In this document: one piece after another, positions 23,977 to 31,861 of the stretch
How the letters are laid out: each line of letters begins with the position of its first letter
Position numbering within the stretch: position 1 is the stretch's first letter
Origin: an uncultured Caulobacter sp.
GTDB taxonomy: Bacteria > Pseudomonadota > Alphaproteobacteria > Caulobacterales > Caulobacteraceae
DNA: 50,632 bases
Direction of reading: 5' to 3'
Assembly: GCA_937925635.1 (NCBI GenBank)
Contig: CALALX010000104.1
Span: forward strand, 1-50,632
Translations under genes and position numbers: made by a program
The notes under the pieces: generated by a model
What the model was told of the DNA's origin: nothing
What the model saw: only the letters and a program-made list of their open reading frames with translations
Database searches by the model: none

Positions 23977-24993
23977 ATGCCGGTCAATCGTCAGTGGATT
24001 TTGCGCAAACGCCCCGTGGGCGACATCGCGCCGGGCGACCTCGAGTTCACCGAGACCCCGATCCGCGAGCTGGAGCCGGGCGAGGTTCTGATCCGCAACA
24101 TCTACCTGTCGCTGGATCCCACCAACCGCATCTGGATGAGCGACCAGGACCAGTATCTGCCGCCGGTCGGCCTCAACGAGGTCATGCGAGGCGGGACCCT
24201 GGGGGTGGTCGAGGCAAGCCGCTCCGAGCGCTTTCCGGAGGGAACTCTGGTCAACGCCGGCTTGTCGGGGTGGCAAAGCCACACCATCGGCCATGAGGCG
24301 ACGCTCAGCCCCGTGCCGCAGCTGCCGGGCGTTCCGCTGACCGCCTTCATGAGCGTGCTCGGCGCGACCGGCCTGACCGCGTGGTACGGGATCAACGACT
24401 TCGGCAAGCCCCAGCCAGGCGAGACCGTCGTCGTCTCCGCCGCCGCCGGCGCGGTGGGATCGATCGCCGGCCAGCTGGCGAAGATGCGTGGCGCGCGGGT
24501 CATCGGCATCGCCGGCGGGCCGACGAAGTGCGCCTGGCTGACCGAGGAGCTCGGGTTCGACGGCGCCATCGACTACAAGAACGAGGATGTCGGTGCGGCG
24601 CTGGACCGGCTGTGCCCCAATGGCGTCGACGTCAACTTCGAGAACGTCGGCGGCGCGATCATGGACGCGGTCATCAGCCGGATGAACAACTTCGGTCGCG
24701 TCCCCCTGTGCGGCATGATCAGCGGCTACAACAGCGAGGGCGTCGCCGCCGGGCCGAGCGACTTCGGCCGCATCCTGATGCACCGGCTGATGATCCGCGG
24801 CTTCATCGTGATCGACTTCATCCCGCGCGCCATGGAGGCGATCGCCGAACTGGCGCCGGCGGTGATGAGCGGCCAGATCAAGTGGAAGGCTCACGTCGTC
24901 GACGGCCTGGAGAACGCCGCTGACGCTGTGAAACTGCTGTTCACGGGCGCTCACGACGGCAAGCTGCTCGTCCGCATCTCCCCGGAGCCCTGA
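23977..24993 (+). CDS. NADP-dependent oxidoreductase (zinc-independent MDR; leukotriene-B4-dehydrogenase/CurA-like)
   Basis: This 338-residue cytosolic reductase of the medium-chain superfamily lacks the zinc-binding residues of alcohol dehydrogenases. The start MPVNRQWILRKRPVGDI and segment IYLSLDPTNRIWM match the prostaglandin/leukotriene reductase and CurA branch, which reduces alpha,beta-unsaturated carbonyls. The cofactor site is VVVSAAAGAVGSIAGQLAK (around residues 150-168), and VDVNFENVGGAIMDAV is also typical. GGGAGG precedes the ATG. The next gene starts three bases after its stop, so they form an operon. Confidence 0.9.
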   Translation: MPVNRQWILRKRPVGDIAPGDLEFTETPIRELEPGEVLIRNIYLSLDPTNRIWMSDQDQYLPPVGLNEVMRGGTLGVVEASRSERFPEGTLVNAGLSGWQSHTIGHEATLSPVPQLPGVPLTAFMSVLGATGLTAWYGINDFGKPQPGETVVVSAAAGAVGSIAGQLAKMRGARVIGIAGGPTKCAWLTEELGFDGAIDYKNEDVGAALDRLCPNGVDVNFENVGGAIMDAVISRMNNFGRVPLCGMISGYNSEGVAAGPSDFGRILMHRLMIRGFIVIDFIPRAMEAIAELAPAVMSGQIKWKAHVVDGLENAADAVKLLFTGAHDGKLLVRISPEP

Positions 24994-24996
24994 CCC

Positions 24997-25389
24997 GTGC
25001 CCGCCAGCTTTGACGAAATTCAGATCGGAATGGTCGTGAACCTGGGCGCGGTCGTGGTGGATCCCGCGGCGTTGGAAGCCTTCGCCCGCGCCTTCACGCC
25101 CGGCTGGGACACCGATGGCGGCGCGCCGGACGCCATGCTGTTCGCACTCTGGTCTCGGCTCGACGAGCAGGCCAGCGCCGACTGGCCGATGACCAAGCGG
25201 CTCGGCGTGGACGCCCTGCGCTGGGCCCGCAACCCTCCGCCCGGCGAATTGCTGCGCGGTCGCATGACCGTCATGGGCAAGGATCCGGTCGGCGAGGACA
25301 AGGGCATCGTCATCGCCCAGCACGACCTGCTCGACGAGGCGGGACGGCTGGTGTTCTCGTGCCTGACGCGGAGCGTGTTCGCGCGGTAG
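24997..25389 (+). CDS. Small MaoC-like/hotdog-fold protein
   Basis: This 130-residue protein starts with GTG only three bases after the MDR reductase stop. The layout (IQIGMVVNLGAVVVDPAALEAFARAFTPG...PPPGELLRGRMTVMGKDPV...DEAGRLVFSCLTRSVFAR) resembles MaoC-type hotdog proteins. However, the catalytic Asp/His hydratase motif (D-x-N-P-x-H) is absent or altered (FTPGWDTDGGAPDAM). It may therefore be a binding or partner protein rather than an active hydratase. Operon position suggests a shared job with the reductase in lipid or CoA metabolism. Confidence 0.65.
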   Translation: MPASFDEIQIGMVVNLGAVVVDPAALEAFARAFTPGWDTDGGAPDAMLFALWSRLDEQASADWPMTKRLGVDALRWARNPPPGELLRGRMTVMGKDPVGEDKGIVIAQHDLLDEAGRLVFSCLTRSVFAR

Positions 25390-25409
25390 AGCTGTAGGTC
25401 TCCGCAATG

Positions 25410-25436
25410 AAAAAGCCCCGCCGTCGCCAGCGGGGC
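25410..25436 (-). terminator. Terminator of the sapC-family gene
   Basis: On the minus strand GCCCCGC and GCGGGGC (25430-25436 with 25415-25421) pair around an eight-base loop, followed by TTTTT. It sits 28 bases beyond the SapC stop. In the other direction it could also slow transcripts from the MDR operon. Confidence 0.75.
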
Positions 25437-25463
25437 CCTTCGATCGTTCCGTCGCTACGCCCC

Positions 25464-26264
25464 TCAGGCGTTCGCGGCGGCCTTCAGCTGGCGGAGCATG
25501 GCCTGCTCGGTGGCGATGGCGATCATGCGGTCCCAGCCGACCAGCGAGGTCAGGTGGTTGTAGATCTTCTCCAGAGCGCCGCTATCCCGCAGCTCGACCA
25601 GCTTCTCGGCCGGCAGGGCGTTGAGCTTTTCTTCCGAGACGGCGAAGTACTCGGCCAGCTTCGTCGGGGTGAAGGTGCCGTCGCCGTTCGGCTGCTGGTA
25701 CGTGGCCTCGCGAATGTGGAACAGGTCGAGGTCCTTGAGCACGTTGACGAACGCCTCGGTGCGACGACGCTCGGTCTCGAAGTCCTCGCAGAACTTGATG
25801 GCGTTGGCCGTGTATTCCGACGGCTCGCCCTCGGCCGTGAACAGGGGCTGGCTGCCGGCCTTGCTCTTGTCGCAGAAGATCTCCGCGTTGCGCTCGATGC
25901 AGACGACCAGGCGGCTCTGCGCTTCGTCCGCGGCGAGGACGAACGGGTAGCGGCGAGTGTAGGCCGGCACATAGGCGCCGACGACGTAGGTCCCGTCGTT
26001 GATGAACATGTTCTCGCCGGCGTTGATGCCCATCACGGCCAGCGGCATATGCTCGCCGCCGCCGAAGATGATCGGATAGCTGACGGCGGCGAAGCCGAAC
26101 TCGGCCACGGTGAGCGGAACGACGTGACCGGCCGCCGCGAAGGCGAACGGGCGCTCCATAGGCTGGACGGCCAGGCCGCCATGGGCTTCGCGGCTCAACG
26201 GCTCGGGCGAATTGTAGAACTGGAGCGTGCTGGAGGCGCCGGTCGGGTTTTGGTCGGTGGCCAT
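25464..26264 (-). CDS. SapC family protein
   Basis: This 266-residue protein matches the SapC family, named from a gene in the Campylobacter S-layer locus. Diagnostic segments are PFAFAAAGHVVPLTVAEFGFAAVSYPIIF, LAVMGINAGENMFIN, YVPAYTRRYPFVLA and RLVVCIERNA. The C-terminal third is helical with repeated EKL-type segments. The ATG at 26264 gives a natural N-terminus after a weak AAGAGAC ribosome site. The role is unknown; in Caulobacteraceae the family often occurs near TonB receptors. A promoter matching Caulobacter style lies at 26325-26353. Confidence 0.8.
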   Translation of the reverse strand: MATDQNPTGASSTLQFYNSPEPLSREAHGGLAVQPMERPFAFAAAGHVVPLTVAEFGFAAVSYPIIFGGGEHMPLAVMGINAGENMFINDGTYVVGAYVPAYTRRYPFVLAADEAQSRLVVCIERNAEIFCDKSKAGSQPLFTAEGEPSEYTANAIKFCEDFETERRRTEAFVNVLKDLDLFHIREATYQQPNGDGTFTPTKLAEYFAVSEEKLNALPAEKLVELRDSGALEKIYNHLTSLVGWDRMIAIATEQAMLRQLKAAANA

Positions 26265-26324
26265 TCTAGTCTCTTGTGGAGGGGCGCGGGCGAACTCCGG
26301 CCGCACAGGAAGGTCGAGCCGGGG

Positions 26325-26353
26325 CTTCTAGCCGATCGCGCCGAACGCGGCAA
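26325..26353 (-). promoter_or_regulatory. Caulobacter-type promoter of the sapC-family gene
   Basis: On the minus strand TTGCCGC (26353-26347), 14 bases, GCTAGAAG (26332-26325). Each element differs from the consensus (TTGaCgS, N10-14, GCTANAWC) at one position. The 5' UTR would be about 55 bases. Confidence 0.45.
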
Positions 26354-26445
26354 TGCGACCACCCGTCTTGCGCTCCCTAGGGGCAAGGCGGTTCAATCCC
26401 CGCAAGAAACCTGTCCCGGAACAGAGCGACGAGGAAGATCCCGCC

Positions 26446-27297
26446 ATGCCGATCGCCTATCCTGAAATCCTGTCGCTCGTAAGCGAGCCGCAGTCGTTCA
26501 GCTGGACCGAGAAGGAGACCATGCTCTACGCCCTGGGCATCGGGCTGGGGAACGACCCGATGAACGAGCAGGAGCTGCCGTTCGTCTACGAGAGCGGGCT
26601 CAAGGCCGTGCCGACCATGGCCACCACCGTCGCCTGGGGCGCCGGTCCCAGCGTCGGCAAGATGGGGATCAACTTCCTTCTGGTGGTGCACGGCGAGCAG
26701 AAGGTCGAGTTCCACAAGACCTTCCCGACCGAGGCCTCGATCACCGCCGAGGGCCGGATCATCGGCGCCTACGACAAGGGCGACAAGGGGGCGGTCATCT
26801 ACAATGAGACCGTCCTGAAGGACGCGAAAACCGGCGAGAAGATCGCCACCCTCACCGGCTCGACCTTCGCGCGCGGCGACGGCAACTTCGGCGGCCCGGC
26901 TGACGGCGCGCCTGAGGCGCATGAGGTGCCGACCCGGGCGCCGGACCTGACGGTGGACATCCCGACCAAGCCGGACCAGGCGCTGATCTATCGACTGAGC
27001 GGCGACCGCAACCCGCTTCATTCCGATCCCAGGATCGCCAAGGCCGCCGGGTTCCCGCGCCCGATCCTGCACGGCCTGTGCACCTACGGCATCACCTGCC
27101 GCGCCGTGCTGCAGACCTATGCCGACTTCGATCCCTCGCGGATCAAGAGCCACCAGGTGCGGTTCTCAAGCCCCGTGTTCCCAGGCGAGACGATCAGCGT
27201 CGACCTGTGGAGGGACGGCGACGTCGTCTCGTTCGAGGCGCGAGTGAAGGACCGCGGCGTCACCGTGGTCAGGAACGGCAAGACGGTGCTGGGATAG
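26446..27297 (+). CDS. MaoC-type 2-enoyl-CoA hydratase (hydratase 2-like)
   Basis: This 283-residue protein has two hotdog halves, like peroxisomal multifunctional hydratase 2. The C-terminal half carries the catalytic motif YRLSGDRNPLHSDP and the following AGFPRPILHGLCTYG. The N-terminal half is the degenerate partner domain (FVYESGLKAVPTMATTVAWG). It is expected to hydrate trans-2-enoyl-CoA to (R)-3-hydroxyacyl-CoA, feeding beta-oxidation or PHA synthesis. GAGGAAG precedes the ATG. It is divergent from the SapC gene, with a 181-base shared upstream region. Confidence 0.9.
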   Translation: MPIAYPEILSLVSEPQSFSWTEKETMLYALGIGLGNDPMNEQELPFVYESGLKAVPTMATTVAWGAGPSVGKMGINFLLVVHGEQKVEFHKTFPTEASITAEGRIIGAYDKGDKGAVIYNETVLKDAKTGEKIATLTGSTFARGDGNFGGPADGAPEAHEVPTRAPDLTVDIPTKPDQALIYRLSGDRNPLHSDPRIAKAAGFPRPILHGLCTYGITCRAVLQTYADFDPSRIKSHQVRFSSPVFPGETISVDLWRDGDVVSFEARVKDRGVTVVRNGKTVLG

Positions 27298-27324
27298 GCG
27301 TGGCGGGGACCTGTCCCCGGGACC

Positions 27325-29430
27325 TCAGAAAGCCCAGCTCAGCCCGAAGCGGACATTGCGGCCCGGCAGCGGCGCGATGTCCTTGAGGAAGGAGGTGTGC
27401 TCCCGCGCCTCCGCGTCGGTCAGGTTGCGGCCGTCGACGAAGAGCTTGAGGTCGCTGTCGTCAAACGGCCGCCAGCCGACCTGCAGCCCAACCAGGGTAT
27501 AGCCGTTCGTCGGCAGTTCGAAGGCGGCGACGCGGTCCTGCTCGCCGACCCGGCGGACCTCGGCGGTCCAGTCGAACGCGCCCCACTCCCCGAGCAGGCG
27601 CGCGGTGGCCGACCAGGAGGGAATTCGCGCCGGGGGGCCGACATCGGTCTTGCCGCGCACATGATCGAACACGCCCTCAAACGACAGCGAGCGGTCGCCC
27701 TCGCGCCAGATTTCGTGGGTTGCCTCGAACTCCACGCCGGAGAAGGTCGCGTCGCTTTGCACGAAGCGGAACACCGGCAGCTCGCCGGCAGGATCGAGCG
27801 TGCCGTCGTCCTCGGCGAGGTCGCCGGTCGGAATATCCTGGATGAATCCGTCGTAGCGGGCGGTGTAGAGGTGAACCTCCGCCTTGGTCGCGGCGCCGGT
27901 CCAGCGGATCGTCCCCTCGACAGAGACGACCTTCTCCGGATCGAGGGTCGGATCGCCGATCTCGTAGCTGCCGGTGCCCGCGTGGGGACCGTCGGCGAAA
28001 AGTTCGAACTCGGTCGGCGCGCGACTGTTGCCGGACAGGGCAAGGCTCAGGAACCAGCCGTCGGCGGGACGCCAGAAGGCGGCGATCGAGGCCGAGGCGT
28101 TGGTGAACTCCTGGGTCGGCGCGGCCGTCGACCAGTCCAGCCCGTAGGCTGCGGCCGCGCCGCTGGTGGGACGGCCGGCCAGATCGGCTGACAGCGAGCG
28201 GCGGTCGAGGCGCAGTCCGCCCTCGAGGCCCCAGGCATCACGATCCAGGCGCTGCAGCAGGAAGGCGCCGACCTCCTCGATGTCGACCGGCGGGATGAAG
28301 GCCTCGTCGCCGATCGCCTCGAAGCTGCGCGTGAGACCCTGGACGCCGAAAGCGCCCTTCCAGCCGTTCCGCTGGCGCTGCACAAGCTCCAACCGCCCTT
28401 CGACGCCGTCTGACAGGAAGCGCGTGCCGACGGCGCCGCCGGCGACCTCGATCTCGGCGTGTTCATAGTCGGCGTAGCCGACCGAGAACCGCGCCTTGTC
28501 GAAGACGCCAAGGTCGATCGCTGTCTCGCCGCGCAGGTCCCAGCGGGTCTGCTCGAGGTCGATATAGACCGGGCCCTCGGCCGGCGGCGGACCGACCTGC
28601 ACGATCTGCGGATAGGGCACGCCGTACTGCGTCTGCGTCCGCTTCACCGAGGCGCCGATGTAGCCGTCGGCGCCGACATAGGAGACGCCGACTCCGTAGG
28701 CGTCGAGCGACACGTCGCTGTTGCGGACAACGCGATCGGTCAGCGGTGTCTCGCCTGTCGCGGCCGCGAGTCGGTCGGACACCGGATTGACAGGAACCTC
28801 ATAGTCGCCGCTGTCGCGACTGACCGCGTCGAGCGCGACCACCCACGGTCCGCTTCCGGCCTTGAGGCCGACGGAAACGCTGCGGCTGTCATCGACCGCG
28901 CCGGCCGAGGCGGCGATGCGGCCCTCCAGACCGCCCTCCGCGGGTCTGGAGGGCACGCGGTCGTCGAGGATGTTGACCACCCCGCCGATCGCCGAGCCGC
29001 CGTAGGCCAGGGTCGAGGGGCCGCGCAGGATCTCGATGCGGTTCGCCTCGCCCGGCTCGCTGGCCACGGCATGGTCTGGCGAGACCGAGCTGGCGTCGAC
29101 CAGGCCGACGCCGTTCTGAAGGATCAGCACCCGCGGGCCGGACAGGCCCCGGATCACAGGACGACTCGCACCCGGGCCATAGAAGGTCGACCGCAACCCG
29201 GGCAGGCCTTCCAGAAGGTCGCCAAGTCCGACCGGCGGAGCCCGGTCAAGCTCCTCGCGGCCCAGCACATCGATGCTGGTCGTCGTCGAGTCGATCGACA
29301 CGGCGTAGGGGGCGGCTGTGACCACCAGCTGGTCGACGTCGGTCGGCGGCGGAGCTTCCGCCGCCAGGGCGGGCGCCGCGATCAGCGCGGGACCGCAGGC
29401 GGCGGCCAGGAGCAGGCGACGAAGGGTCAT
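27325..29430 (-). CDS. TonB-dependent outer-membrane receptor, likely zinc (ZnuD-like)
   Basis: This 701-residue receptor has a signal peptide (MTLRRLLLAAACGPALIAAP) and a plug domain. The plug includes the stretch GASRPVIRGLSGPRVLILQNGVGLVDASSVSPDHAV, characteristic of ZnuD-like zinc receptors. A 22-strand barrel follows, ending in ...NVRFGLSWAF with the required C-terminal aromatic. The TonB box is near DQLVVTA. A Zur-type palindrome covers the promoter, giving independent support for zinc. The ATG at 29430 is chosen because the earlier in-frame ATG lies inside the Zur box and would break the signal peptide. Import energy would come from TonB-ExbBD elsewhere. Confidence 0.85.
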   Translation of the reverse strand: MTLRRLLLAAACGPALIAAPALAAEAPPPTDVDQLVVTAAPYAVSIDSTTTSIDVLGREELDRAPPVGLGDLLEGLPGLRSTFYGPGASRPVIRGLSGPRVLILQNGVGLVDASSVSPDHAVASEPGEANRIEILRGPSTLAYGGSAIGGVVNILDDRVPSRPAEGGLEGRIAASAGAVDDSRSVSVGLKAGSGPWVVALDAVSRDSGDYEVPVNPVSDRLAAATGETPLTDRVVRNSDVSLDAYGVGVSYVGADGYIGASVKRTQTQYGVPYPQIVQVGPPPAEGPVYIDLEQTRWDLRGETAIDLGVFDKARFSVGYADYEHAEIEVAGGAVGTRFLSDGVEGRLELVQRQRNGWKGAFGVQGLTRSFEAIGDEAFIPPVDIEEVGAFLLQRLDRDAWGLEGGLRLDRRSLSADLAGRPTSGAAAAYGLDWSTAAPTQEFTNASASIAAFWRPADGWFLSLALSGNSRAPTEFELFADGPHAGTGSYEIGDPTLDPEKVVSVEGTIRWTGAATKAEVHLYTARYDGFIQDIPTGDLAEDDGTLDPAGELPVFRFVQSDATFSGVEFEATHEIWREGDRSLSFEGVFDHVRGKTDVGPPARIPSWSATARLLGEWGAFDWTAEVRRVGEQDRVAAFELPTNGYTLVGLQVGWRPFDDSDLKLFVDGRNLTDAEAREHTSFLKDIAPLPGRNVRFGLSWAF

Positions 29431-29465
29431 GGAGATGTCCGCGGGGAGGCTGCGAGGAAGTTGAG

Positions 29466-29484
29466 TGTTATGAAATAACATATC
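29466..29484. promoter_or_regulatory. Zur-like operator
   Basis: On the minus strand the segment reads GATATGTTATTTCATAACA. Its core TGTTAT-GAA-ATAACA (29466-29480, plus strand) is a perfect inverted repeat with 6-base arms. It resembles the alphaproteobacterial Zur site (ATGTTAT...ATAACAT) and overlaps the promoter spacer and -10 of the TonB receptor. Confidence 0.7.
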
Positions 29485-29494
29485 ACGATGTCAA
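29467..29494 (-). promoter_or_regulatory. Promoter of the zinc receptor gene
   Basis: TTGACA (29494-29489), 16 bases, CATAAC (29472-29467) on the minus strand. The -35 is a perfect consensus hexamer. The Zur-like palindrome lies inside it, matching repression when zinc is plentiful. Confidence 0.6.
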
Positions 29495-29580
29495 GCACCC
29501 GGCGCGCCGCCTGCGGCTTGACGCGGCGACCTGCCCGGCGCCTTGTCGCGGACCACTCCGATTGCATGGAAATCCGGCTG

Positions 29581-30396
29581 ATGATCCGCCGTCTCGCGCC
29601 CCTGGCTCTCGTCCTCGTCGCCGGGGCGCTTTCGTCCTGTTCGATGGTCTCCGGGTGGCGGTCCTCGCTTGAGCCGCCGCCGCCGCCGACGCCCGTCAGT
29701 TCCGCCAGCTGGCGGGAGCCGCCCAAGGGCTACCTGCCGGCCGGAGCCGCGCCGGACGCCCTGAAGATCCTCCCGCCGCCGCCGGCCGTCGGATCACCCC
29801 AGAGCCTGGGCGAGCGCGCCACGTTCGAGGAGACCCGCGCCCTGCTGGGCACGCCGCGATGGACCCAGGCGACCCGCGACGCCGACCTGTCGGGGAAGGA
29901 GGCCTTCCTCGGCTTCTCCTGCGCGGCCGGCGTGAAGATCGGTCCGGACACCACGCCGGCGCTGGCGAAGATGCTCATGCGGCTCATCGACGACGGTCGG
30001 CCAGTCTACAATCCCGCCAAGGACTACTACGCCCGAAAGCGACCGGCTGCCGGCAACGACGCGCCGATCTGCATCCCCCGCGAGGGCTGGATCGAGACCA
30101 ACGGCTCCTACCCCTCGGGCCACAGCCTGATCGGCTACAGCTGGGGCCTGGTCCTCGCCGAACTCGTGCCGGAGCGCGCCACTGAGCTCACCGCCCGCGG
30201 CCGAGAGTTTGGCGACAGCCGGGTGATTTGCGGCGTCCACTGGCAGAGCGATGTCGACGCCGGTCGCGTGCTGGCCGCCGCCCTGGTCGCCCGGCTGCAC
30301 GCCGAAGCCGCCTTCCAGGCCGACCTGGCGACGGCGCGGTCGGAAATCGAGGCGGCGCGGGCGCGTGGCGCGCCAGAGCATTGTCCCGCCGCCTGA
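29581..30396 (+). CDS. PAP2/class A acid phosphatase-like lipoprotein
   Basis: This 271-residue protein has a lipoprotein signal (MIRRLAPLALVLVAGALSSC, lipobox LSSC). A proline-rich linker (LEPPPPPTPV) follows, then a PAP2 phosphatase domain. The three phosphatase motifs are present: K153-R154-P155 in the first region, YPSGH with H181, and SRVICGVHWQSDVD with H220 and a close Asp. This order matches bacterial class A non-specific acid phosphatases. Likely substrates are periplasmic phosphomonoesters. The start is uncertain: ATG 29581 gives the best signal, ATG 29566 is possible. Confidence 0.85.
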   Translation: MIRRLAPLALVLVAGALSSCSMVSGWRSSLEPPPPPTPVSSASWREPPKGYLPAGAAPDALKILPPPPAVGSPQSLGERATFEETRALLGTPRWTQATRDADLSGKEAFLGFSCAAGVKIGPDTTPALAKMLMRLIDDGRPVYNPAKDYYARKRPAAGNDAPICIPREGWIETNGSYPSGHSLIGYSWGLVLAELVPERATELTARGREFGDSRVICGVHWQSDVDAGRVLAAALVARLHAEAAFQADLATARSEIEAARARGAPEHCPAA

Positions 30397-30452
30397 CCCT
30401 GCGCCGTCGTCCCGACCGCTGGCCAGCGTGGGCGGGCCATCCGCAGTGACCG

Positions 30453-30983
30453 CTATGGCTGTTCGGCGCTCCACACCACGTGCCGCTCCAGCAGGTGCCC
30501 CTTCGGCAGCGCCGGGTGGTCGAAGTCTAGATCCTCGCGGCGGGTCATGCCGATACGGTCCATCACCGCCTGCGAGCGCAGGTTGGTGGTGGCCGTGAAG
30601 GCGACGATCTCCGGCAGATGCAGCTTGTCGAAGCCGTAGGCCAGCGCCCCGCGCGCCGCCTCGCTGGCGTAGCCGGCGCCCCAGGCGTGGCGGGCGAAAC
30701 GCCAGCCGATCTCCACGCCGGGCGCCAGCGGATTGGACTCGCGCAGCGGCATCAGGCCCGTGAAACCCAGGAAGACACCGTCGGCCCGACGCTCAACCGC
30801 CCAGAGGCCCCAGCCCCTGTCGGTGATCAGCGCCTGGTTGGCGGCCAGCATGGCGGCGGCCTCGTCAGCGGACAGCAACGCCGGGAAGTGCTCCATCACC
30901 TCCGGGTCGGCGTTCAGGGCCGCCCAGGGCTCCTGGTCGGAGGGCCGCCAATTGCGCAGGATCAGGCGATCCGTCGCGATCAT
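30453..30983 (-). CDS. GNAT family N-acetyltransferase (RimJ/RimL-like)
   Basis: This 176-residue acetyltransferase starts TDRLILRNWRPSDQEPW and has the GNAT acetyl-CoA segment EIGWRFARHAWGAGYASEAARGAL (motif A), then NLRSQAVMDRIGMTRREDLDF. It overlaps aguB by one base (TGATG), so it is coupled to the agmatine genes. RimJ/RimL-like enzymes acetylate protein N-termini or small amines. Being last in aguA-aguB it might acetylate putrescine or a polyamine, but that is inferred only from neighbours. Confidence 0.85.
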   Translation of the reverse strand: MIATDRLILRNWRPSDQEPWAALNADPEVMEHFPALLSADEAAAMLAANQALITDRGWGLWAVERRADGVFLGFTGLMPLRESNPLAPGVEIGWRFARHAWGAGYASEAARGALAYGFDKLHLPEIVAFTATTNLRSQAVMDRIGMTRREDLDFDHPALPKGHLLERHVVWSAEQP

Positions 30984-31861
30984 CAGGCCGGCCGCCCGGT
31001 GCTGAGCGCGCCGTAGAGGTCCGGCCGCCGGTCGCGGAAGAAGCCCCAGGCCGCCCGGTGCGTCTGCAGGAAGTCGAGGTCGACCGCCGCCTGCACCAGC
31101 CCCTCGTCGTCACGGCCCAGCTCGGAGACCAAGTCGCCGCGGTGGTCGGCGATGAAGGACGAGCCGTAGAACCGCTGGCCGCCGTTCGGATAGCCGGCCC
31201 ACGGCTCGAAGCCGGTGCGGTTGGCGCCGACCACCGGGATCACGTTGCTGACCGCGTGGCCCTGCATCGCGCGTCGCCAGGGCAGCGCCGTGTCGAGGCT
31301 GGCGTCATGCGGCTCGCTGCCGATGGCGGTCGGATAGAGCAGCGCCTCGGCGCCCATCAGGGCCATGGCCCGGGCGCACTCCGGGTACCACTGGTCCCAG
31401 CAGATGCCGACGCCGATGCGGCCGAACTTCGTGTCCCAGACCTTGAAGCCCGTGTCGCCCGGCCGGAAGTAGTACTTCTCCTGATAGCCGGGCCCGTCGG
31501 GGATGTGGCTCTTACGGTAGACGCCCATCAGCGAGCCGTCGGCGTCGGCCATCACCAGGCTGTTGAAGTAGTGCGGTCCCTCGCGCTCGAAGATCGAGAT
31601 CGGGATCACCACGCCAAGCTCGCCGGCCAGCGGCGCCAGGGCCTTCACGGCCGGATGCTCGCGCCAGGGATAGGCCGTGCGGAACCAGTGCTCCTCCTGC
31701 GCCACGCAGAAGTATGGCCCCTGGAACAGCTCCGAAGGCAGGATCACCTGCGCGCCGGCGGCCGCGGCCTCGCGGATGAAGCCCTCGGTCTTGCGGATGT
31801 TGGCGTCCATGTCCGGGCCGTAGCTGGTCTGGATCGCCGCGAGGCTGAGGGTCCGGGCCAT
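30983..31861 (-). CDS. aguB: N-carbamoylputrescine amidohydrolase
   Basis: This 292-residue nitrilase-superfamily enzyme converts N-carbamoylputrescine to putrescine, CO2 and ammonia. The catalytic triad is E44 (LPSELFQGPY), K117 (YRKSHIP) and C154 (GICWDQWYPE). FQGPYF and GYQEKYYFRPGDTGF are characteristic of AguB and distinguish it from general nitrilases. It overlaps aguA by one base on one side and the acetyltransferase on the other. Together with AguA it completes the agmatine route to putrescine. Confidence 0.93.
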   Translation of the reverse strand: MARTLSLAAIQTSYGPDMDANIRKTEGFIREAAAAGAQVILPSELFQGPYFCVAQEEHWFRTAYPWREHPAVKALAPLAGELGVVIPISIFEREGPHYFNSLVMADADGSLMGVYRKSHIPDGPGYQEKYYFRPGDTGFKVWDTKFGRIGVGICWDQWYPECARAMALMGAEALLYPTAIGSEPHDASLDTALPWRRAMQGHAVSNVIPVVGANRTGFEPWAGYPNGGQRFYGSSFIADHRGDLVSELGRDDEGLVQAAVDLDFLQTHRAAWGFFRDRRPDLYGALSTGRPA

